Shown piece by piece: positions 57,446 to 64,000 of a stretch of DNA of 64,000 nucleotides. The translations under genes and the position numbers were made by a program. The notes beneath the pieces are model-generated. The model saw nothing but the letters and a program-made list of their open reading frames with translations. It was not told the DNA's origin and did not search any database. Source of the stretch: Mastigias papua (Eukaryota; Cnidaria; Scyphozoa; Rhizostomeae; Mastigiidae); the NCBI GenBank assembly GCA_964019165.1, contig OZ025272.1, forward strand, positions 10,011,856 to 10,075,855, in the 5' to 3' direction. How positions within the stretch are numbered: the first letter of the stretch is position 1; the number at the start of each line of letters is the position of its first letter.

Positions 57446-58130
57446 ATGTCGACTAGATCATCGGTGAAAATGGAGAAGCAAATTAAAAAGGCTGTTGATG
57501 AAGCATTAGCAGGATCAGGACTATTGACCAAGGATGATATGGAGAGTATGATATCAAAACTGGAGGCTAGAGTACTTGATTGCATACAAGCTGAAATAGC
57601 GAAGGCAACCAAGCCACTTGAAGCACGCGTGCAGGCCCTCGAGAAGAAAATTGAAATATATGATGCTCACTTTGCAAATCTTGAACAGAAACTAGATGAT
57701 GCTGAGCAGCATTCCCGTCGTTCTTGTCTACGCATTATAATATTCCATTGCCAGAGCAGGAAACTGAGTCAGCTAGTGAATGTGTAGAAAAAGTTAAGGA
57801 AGTAATAGGTAGCTTGAAAGTAAAAGTGAGTCCTGACTGCATCGATAGAGCCCATCGTATTGGGAAAATATAAACAGCAGCTGATGGAAAAGAGCAAAGC
57901 AGAGCAATGATTGTCAAATTCACTAGCTGGGAAAGCAGAACAGCTGTCTACAGGGCAAGGAAAGAGCAAGACAAAGTTAAAATCTTTATGGACCTGACCC
58001 CAAGGAGATCTAAGCTACTTTCTGACGCAAAGAGCAAAGCCAATTCTGACCCAAATATCGACTTTGCTATTGCTGACATAAATTGCCGACTTGGCTTTAA
58101 ACTAAAAGATGGTTCCTTCAAATTTTTCAA
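57446..58130 (+). pseudogene. Non-LTR ORF1-like coiled-coil/RNA-binding protein fragment
   Basis: Plus frames encode a coiled coil (K-Q-I-K-K-A-V-D-E-A-L, then L-E-A-R-V-Q-A-L-E-K-K-I, H-F-A-N-L-E-Q-K-L-D-D-A-E-Q-H-S-R-R). After a frameshift near 57740 and a TAA near 57871, they continue with D-R-A-H-R-I-G-K, R-A-M-I-V-K-F-T-S-W, Y-R-A-R-K and D-L-T-P-R-R-S-K-L-L. This matches the L1-ORF1/transposase-22 style of nucleic-acid-binding ORF1. It interrupts the minus-strand element A. Its open frame runs on to 58215, but the last part is antisense to the endonuclease region. Confidence 0.75.
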
Positions 58131-58470
58131 TTCTAGAGGAGTCTATAGTGGGTTTGGAGTAAATGTTTGGGTTAGATGTAAGACACAGATCAAGGGTATT
58201 TGCCTTGTCCCTTGAACGACCAGGGGGTACGTGTGAGTTCCAAAATCAGAATCTAGTCGTTCACAATGGCAGGAGACTCTGTATCACGACCAATAGGGTT
58301 AGCAATATTTGAAGAGTAGGCAAGCCTGTCTGAATTGTGGACATTTAAATCACCAAGAATAATGATTTCAGAACGTGGGGATTGAAGGGCAATATCATCG
58401 AGTGATTTACATAGATGATCAAGTAGAAGGTCATGATTATTTGAATTAGGTGAGCGGTCAATATTGAACT
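58130..58470 (-). pseudogene. Endonuclease (APE-type) domain fragment of element A
   Basis: The minus strand reads L-L-L-D-H-L-C-K-S-L, S-E-I-I-I-L-G-D-L-N-V-H-N (the conserved GDLN motif of exonuclease-endonuclease-phosphatase folds), N-P-I-G-R-D-T-E, a stop, then L-T-R-T-P-P-G-R-S-R-D-K-A-N-T-L-D-L-C-L-T-S-N-P. It is probably the 5' continuation of the RT remnant at 55945-57420. Confidence 0.8.
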
Positions 58471-58479
58471 TGTGTCTGT

Positions 58480-61400
58480 ACCATTTTATGGCACTAAATA
58501 TGCAGTGAAATTAAGGAACTATTAAGGAACTTTTAATACTACTATTTGATCATTGGAAGTCCAAAAATAAGGAACTTTTGGAACTAGGCCTTCAGCTATG
58601 TTCCTTATATAGCAAAAGGCGTGTACTACAGTCCTAGCTGGACTTGCAGAAAAAATATCAAAAATGAGATTTCTGTTAGATTTAAATCATAATGGCAGCA
58701 TTAAATTGATAGAGTACTATTGTCGGTAGTAAAAGTTCAGATTTTAAAGGATCATGGCTAAATGTTAAACAGGCTAGATGTATCAAAATGTATTGTTAGT
58801 AAATCTTTGTATGGTGAGCTGTCATTTTCCAGAAAATCAGAAAGGAGAAATAGCTTATATAAAAGTTATAAAGCCCAAAAATGGTACTGTACCAAATAGT
58901 CTAATAATGTGGTCTCTATATTGGTTTCATAAATGTAGGATGGAACTTTCCTTTATAGATGAAAGTTTTCTACACATGATGCCAGTTATAAGTCAATGAA
59001 ATAAGGAAGAAAATTTATGGAGACTCATTGGACAAAATCTGCAAAAGTCTTTGATAGGAAAAAATATATACAATGTCTTTCTTTACAGTGCAGAAAAGCA
59101 ATGGAATCCCATTGTTTCCACACTAAATTATAGCCAAAAATCAAGGAAGTCTTTTTGAAACGTAAATGCTTCAATAGTGAGTAGATTATCGTATTCAGGG
59201 AAGGAAAATATATAGATTTTTCAAGAAAACACGTGCTGTTATAGCCTCTGGTAAAAGAATTTTACTTGTAGAGGTGCCCAACTTAACCTCTTTGCTGCTT
59301 ATTGTGTTTAGCAGCAAATAATTTTCCAACGTTCTTTAAATTACTGACCAATTCCTCTCAATAGTTTAACGGTCTCTTTATACCATTATGCCTTTAATTT
59401 TTGCAGTGCTTTACAGTTCCTCTAGTTTACAGTTTAAATCAAAAACCACTTACTTACCGTCATATCAATAACAGCTGTTTACCAGACTCATCGAGAAAGA
59501 CGAAATGAGGTATCACCAGGGGCGTATACTGCAAGAGGTACGAGTAGTGACATGTCTTCGGGGGCATGGGGGCAAATTACCTCCTCATATTTAGCGAAAG
59601 ACCATCATCGAGCTTCCCTGATTTTTTCAAGGTATTTTCTTGTAAATGCTCTTCTTTGTAGAATAGTTATCAGAAAATTGTCGAGGTTACTTGTCGATAG
59701 TGGCGAGCATGATATTTGGAATATGAACTCTATGTTAAATTCAAGGGTGTGGCCAGAAAAATGCTACCCCTATTGCTTCATTGCCTAATAGAATAGTACG
59801 TATCTGAAGGGTTTCTCTAGCAATGAATCTAGCTTGCCAGAACACTATGTTTCATGTGATTCTCGTTAGGTTTTGTCAATCTGTCTTGATTTTGTTACTG
59901 ATTTTTTGTGATATTTGTGATTTATCAGTGATGTTTTCCACAAACTGTACGGGATTTTTCTGAGTGATTTGCCTCAATTTTTAACGCCCGGTCTAGAGGG
60001 CAGAGAAGTAGGAGCCAGGGGAGACTGGGAAAGTGTCCCCATTAACGCTTGCATCTACAGTATTGTAGCAGAAACTAAGTGCACTATCAAGTAGAATACT
60101 TATATGTTTTATAAGAAACTAAGGTCCGGTGCTGGTAGGCAGTTTCTTAAATTTTCTGGCCATTCTGCTATCAAACGTTTCTTGAATGTTTCTTAACTTT
60201 CTTAGGCAATGAATTTCTTGGTGAAGCCCAAAGATAGCAGAGATTTCTGCTTCCTCTCCATCACGCTTTTGGCCAAAGAACATATAGGTGCATCATGAAG
60301 AAGGCACTGCTTGCATTCAAATTGGAGGTTAACAGGGTAAACAGCCTGTTGAACTTTCCTATCTTGTCATCTGTAATCGATTTTCAATTCTGAAAAAGAG
60401 CCCTAACACAGTGATCATATCAAGGAATTGTGTTTTCCTGGAATGACTAACTCTGTTGAGATCTGTAAACATTTAAGCTCAATGAACTTCAATGTAGAAT
60501 TGAAGTCATGACAAATTTCTAAATGGAAATTTCTTGAGTGTGCAATTTACTGAGAATGACTGCAATCGGCATATTAAGTAAAGTATTGCAATATACAGTG
60601 CTGTTCAATGTCGAGACTGTTTTGAGTGTCAACTCGGAAAACTAAAACTGCAAATTATAAAAGTTTTGTAGCATTTTTCAAATGGGGTAGGGTTGTTTCT
60701 TAACTTGCGACAAATTCAACCTACCGTTTCTTATAACCTGTTTCTTATAAAAAATGTGTGTACGTTTTTAGAATTTCAGATACGTTTTTGGTTAAGAAAA
60801 TGTCGGCTTCCTGCAAAACCAATGAAAACAAATGATATATTCAGTATGGCTCAACTTTGCTGTATCACTTTGTATAATATGATAATTAATCCATTCTATT
60901 TTGTATTCCTCATCCATGTGTGGCTTTGTTAATAACATTCCTTTTGGGGCCCACAAAAACGTGATAGCCAAATTGGGATATCGAAGTTCAACTTCGTCTT
61001 AGTCGTGACGAAGTGCACGGGTCAACTTTCTAGAACAATAGATTGCGCAAGAGTCTCGGCCCATGACCGATGCGCAATCAACTACTCGTTACTGAATCTG
61101 GCCTTTCTCCTTTGCATTTGTCTGGGAAGCCAGGAGATCTGAAGATCGCAAATCGGCGAGCGGTAGAAGGGATCGCAGAAGGCAAACTTGCAGGGTCTAA
61201 CAGGGTCTGCAAAGGCTGTTATCGGTTGTGAAATCTCTGCCAAAACGACCTCCATTACATTGTGCAGGTAGGTAACTGAAAATACGGATTATTTCATTTT
61301 TATTTACTTGTCGTTGCCTCACTGCAAACTGAGTAACTCCAAGGAAGGTGTTTCCTACAGTAATATGAAGGTTTTTTGGGTACATAAGTGGTTTTAGTTT

Positions 61401-62300
61401 TCTTTTCGCTACGAATTCGCGTTTAACCGCCTACCCCAGAGCAAACACGCCCTCCACACTTATGACTGCCATTGACAAACGCATGCAAGTATACCTGGAA
61501 CTACGACGTTCAAGTAACGCTTAAATTTTGTGTCCTACAATACTATATGGTTGCAAGTCAGAAGCTTATGTGCAGTACCAGTGTAAATGCAGTAGGATAC
61601 GTCGTGTTCAATTTGTTTTGGTTTCTGCTGTGCTGTGGGAGTTGCATAGTGGACAGTTCGTGTTTAGGCCATGCGTTTCGGGATCAAGCAGATGTTTCAC
61701 GGGTTAACGTTTTTGAGTGCCACGATTAACTGACCTCCAGGGATCTGTTGTCAACCTACGCTAGGGTTTCGCGTGAACAGAGTTATCTCCTGTTCAGAAG
61801 TAAGCTAGCATTGCAATCAGAATGTAGACTTTTCTGTAGAATGGTAAGGAATTTATCTCTAAACGTGGCTTAATACGCGATTTATCGTAGCACACGAATG
61901 TCTATCAATTTTAATCCCACCGTCCGCCTGTTATACTGTTATAGAGAAGATTCTGACAGGTTGACAAGCGGGGAGTTAGCAGTATGTCGATGTAGTAGAT
62001 AGTATAAAACTTGATCAATAAATGGTAAACGTGCTTCTTATAGAGCCACATGTATTCCTAGATAGTGTGGAGAAGTCGCAAGGAACACCCGTGCACATGT
62101 ATTAGGCTCAATAATGCAGAACGTGGACTCTGATCGATAGAAATACAAGGTCCAAAGGCTGAAACATCCACTTTCGTTAGCAACTAATACTTTCTCTCTA
62201 TTATTGTGGGTATTTTTAGATGCACAGTATATATACCATGCATATATTTCTTTCATTTGGTGTATTATGTAGCAAGTACTTCAGTTGTTGCTATGTGCAA
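58480..62300. other. Intergenic region before PEPCK; no gene recognised
   Basis: Neither strand shows a recognisable domain. Open frames of 70-90 codons (58778-58999, 60693-60932 and 61472-61729, plus) lack known motifs. No inverted-repeat element or RT motif was identified by eye. Confidence 0.4.
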
Positions 62301-62399
62301 TTTTGAATGACTTCCTCACTCATTTTCCTGCTCATCTACAACATTGATTTGACGTTGGTTGGTGTTGTATAGTCACTGGACGGAAATGACACCACCCAC

Positions 62400-62653
62400 T
62401 ACGATTTGATTGGACAGTCTTTTATCCTCAGATACTCAGTCGCAGGTTTGATTGGCTGAGTTTCGACAGTAAGATAGCGTATTGAGTGGACATTTTCGAT
62501 CGGAGGTCGGCTCCAGATCGTTCCGTAGAATCTCTTTTGATGCGTGGCTGGCTGACGGGATGGTAGCCCCGACAACTCGTACAAACTTCATTGCCACATC
62601 ATCAGTACTGACTGAATTAGTATTTATGTAGTAAAAACGTTAAAAGGCAACAA
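62400..62653 (+). promoter_or_regulatory. Probable PEPCK promoter and leader
   Basis: Two inverted CCAAT boxes (GATTGGAC near 62408 and GATTGGCTGAG near 62450) lie about 200-250 bp before the PEPCK start. They are followed by a less AT-rich stretch. No TATA box stands out. The start site cannot be placed. Confidence 0.3.
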
Positions 62654-62679
62654 TGAACAGGTGTATTCCATTCATTAGG
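62654..62679 (+). CDS. PEPCK (GTP), exon 1: presequence start
   Basis: ATG follows AAGGCAACA. The exon encodes M-N-R-C-I-P-F-I and two bases of an Arg codon, ending AG|GTGGGT in phase 2. It joins exon 2 exactly in frame to give a 25-residue, Arg/Lys-rich, acid-free leader before the M-A-S-L-P-D start of the conserved protein. This fits a mitochondrial targeting peptide. The exon is short, so the call rests on phase and leader composition. Confidence 0.6.
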
Positions 62680-62813
62680 TGGGTTTTGAAGCAATGATTT
62701 ATTTTATGATAATTGTTTGTTCCTTCGAACTCCAGTTGGGCCTAAGTTTTATGTTGTTATCACGTGTCCGACTAGTGTTACGGTACTCAACAGTGCATGA
62801 CTCTTGTTTTTAG

Positions 62814-63068
62814 ATTCCCCATTCGGAATCTACTTAAATCATACCATTTTCGAAGACATATGGCTTCCTTACCAGATGGGATCACCGTCGTGAGGGGCGA
62901 TTTCAAAGCCCTTGCACCGCGCGTTCAAGAATTCATCGCCGAGAGAGCCACCTTGTGCAAACCAGATAGCCTTCACATTTGCGATGGATCGGACGAAGAA
63001 TTTAGAAAAATTCTTTCTAATATGGAATTGGCAGGACAAGTGACAAAGTTGCCAAAATATGAAGGATG
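62814..63068 (+). CDS. PEPCK (GTP), exon 2
   Basis: GTP-dependent phosphoenolpyruvate carboxykinase converts oxaloacetate to phosphoenolpyruvate in gluconeogenesis and glyceroneogenesis. The acceptor CTTGTTTTTAG and donor TG|GTAAGT bound 255 bp, phase 2-2. It encodes F-P-I-R-N-L-L-K-S-Y-H-F-R-R-H, then M-A-S-L-P-D-G-I-T-V-V, and V-Q-E-F-I-E/A-type helix residues. C-K-P-D-S-L-H-I-C-D-G-S-D-E-E, L-A-G-Q-V-T-K-L-P-K-Y-E-G then match the N-terminal domain of animal PEPCKs. If exon 1 is wrong, translation could start at the internal ATG at 62860 and give a cytosolic form. Confidence 0.92.
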
Positions 63069-63637
63069 GTAAGTCTTAACGGGCAGTTAGCACTTGTTGG
63101 TAACAGGAATATACATGCTTCCTTTAGAACACCCCTGCCACACCCACCGAATAGGCGTCAGAAGATGGAGGATAAAAACAACACGCAGATTTGAAATATT
63201 CTATACATACTTGTTCTGTAGGTTATTTTCGCTGGAAAGTCGCTACTTCAACACGTCATATATGCCAATCTGTTTTCTTTGTTGTTGGTACGGAGATCCT
63301 CATTCTTTGCTAAATTTGGCCCATATTTATTAAGGTTGGATGTACTAAGATGAGGCAGGAAAACTTGTTCCAAGTTATTGGTGAAGGACTATTTATTACA
63401 TTAAGACGCGCATTCGACATGAAACAGTCATAATTGCGCAGGAAGATGTATTTTGCCATATGTTTTTGCTATGAATTGATTGATCTGTTGCTGGCAAGAC
63501 AAGTTTAGACTCGTAAGTTTAGGCCTATTCTATCTATGAAATTTATGTGGTTCAACATTGAACTTCAACATTGAACATTGAACAAATCAGAGTGTATGTT
63601 GAGTGGTGCAAGAATGACTCAAATTTGTCTATTTTAG

Positions 63638-63822
63638 TTATCTTGTCAGAACTAACCCCGCAGATGTGGCAAGAGTGGAATCAAAGACTGTCATTTGCAC
63701 TGAGAGTAAGAGGGAAAGCATCCCCATCCCAAAGGATGGTGTTGTAGGGACCGTTGGTCACTGGTCACACCCAGTTGAAATGAAAGCCAAGCTTAACAAT
63801 TTGTTTGATGGATGTATGAAAG
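63638..63822 (+). CDS. PEPCK (GTP), exon 3 (gene continues past window)
   Basis: The acceptor TTGTCTATTTTAG and donor AAAG|GTATGT bound 185 bp, phase 2 to 1. It encodes [20 protein letters not shown], which includes the conserved substrate-binding Arg of the R-T-x-P block. G-T-V-G-H-W-S-H-P and L-F-D-G-C-M-K follow. The catalytic Cys loop and nucleotide-binding motifs lie beyond the window end. Confidence 0.95.
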
Positions 63823-64000
63823 GTATGTTAACCAATTAGTTAGGACAGTTATTTGTTTTAGCAGAGGTATCTGGATCAGATTCAGGAGGCAAAGTTTTTA
63901 ACATACACTGTAGTTAACTATTGTCAACAAATCAGTGTTCTGATTCTAATTTCGATTCAGTTGTAAAATTTTTGAATATATTCATACAAATATATCCATG

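Overview
This is a transposon-rich, AT-rich window from an animal nuclear genome. Evidence for an animal is the GT-AG spliced genes, a DEG/ENaC channel, a six-EF-hand calbindin-type protein, a GTP-type PEPCK, and abundant non-LTR, BEL/Pao and cut-and-paste elements. An invertebrate, perhaps a cnidarian, fits best, but the phylum is inferred and not shown. All exon coordinates were read by eye from splice signals and reading phase; none is backed by transcripts.

Layout. (1) About 1.5-13.0 kb, minus strand: a secreted or membrane Cys-rich gene with a signal peptide, a calcium-binding EGF-type exon and a TNFR-type cysteine repeat. It is rebuilt from seven well-phased exons and one tentative exon. 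Its introns hold foldback (TA)n elements, SINE copies, MITEs and two non-LTR fragments. (2) 15.7-19.45 kb, minus strand: a two-exon mitochondrial pyruvate dehydrogenase phosphatase-like PP2C of 566 residues. (3) 19.5-28 kb: an intergenic stretch with decayed retroelements and inverted-repeat elements. (4) 28.0-54.1 kb, plus strand: an 11-exon calbindin/calretinin/secretagogin-like gene of 290 residues. Its 12.4 kb intron 5 contains a complete BEL/Pao retrotransposon (identical 239 bp LTRs, 5 bp target duplication, one open polyprotein) and an intronless DEG/ENaC channel gene. (5) 54.5-58.5 kb: nested non-LTR remnants. (6) 62.65 kb to the window end, plus strand: the first three exons of PEPCK with a mitochondrial-type presequence; the gene runs off the window.

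The host genes do not form an obvious pathway cluster. PDP and mitochondrial PEPCK both act in mitochondrial pyruvate/oxaloacetate metabolism, and calbindin and DEG/ENaC are calcium- or cation-related, but the shared neighbourhood may be chance.

The most striking signal is a set of inverted-repeat elements whose arms carry hammerhead-ribozyme-like motifs: a CUGANGA box, a small stem II, GAA(A), a tiny palindromic stem III and a matching stem I. One family has copies near 17.9, 22.1-22.5, 43.2-43.7 and 49.5 kb. Two unrelated foldback elements, near 7.2 and 50.8 kb, show the same arrangement. The best copies, 22406-22445 (plus) and 49523-49562 (minus), keep the full core, a 6 bp stem I and a 4 bp loopless stem III.
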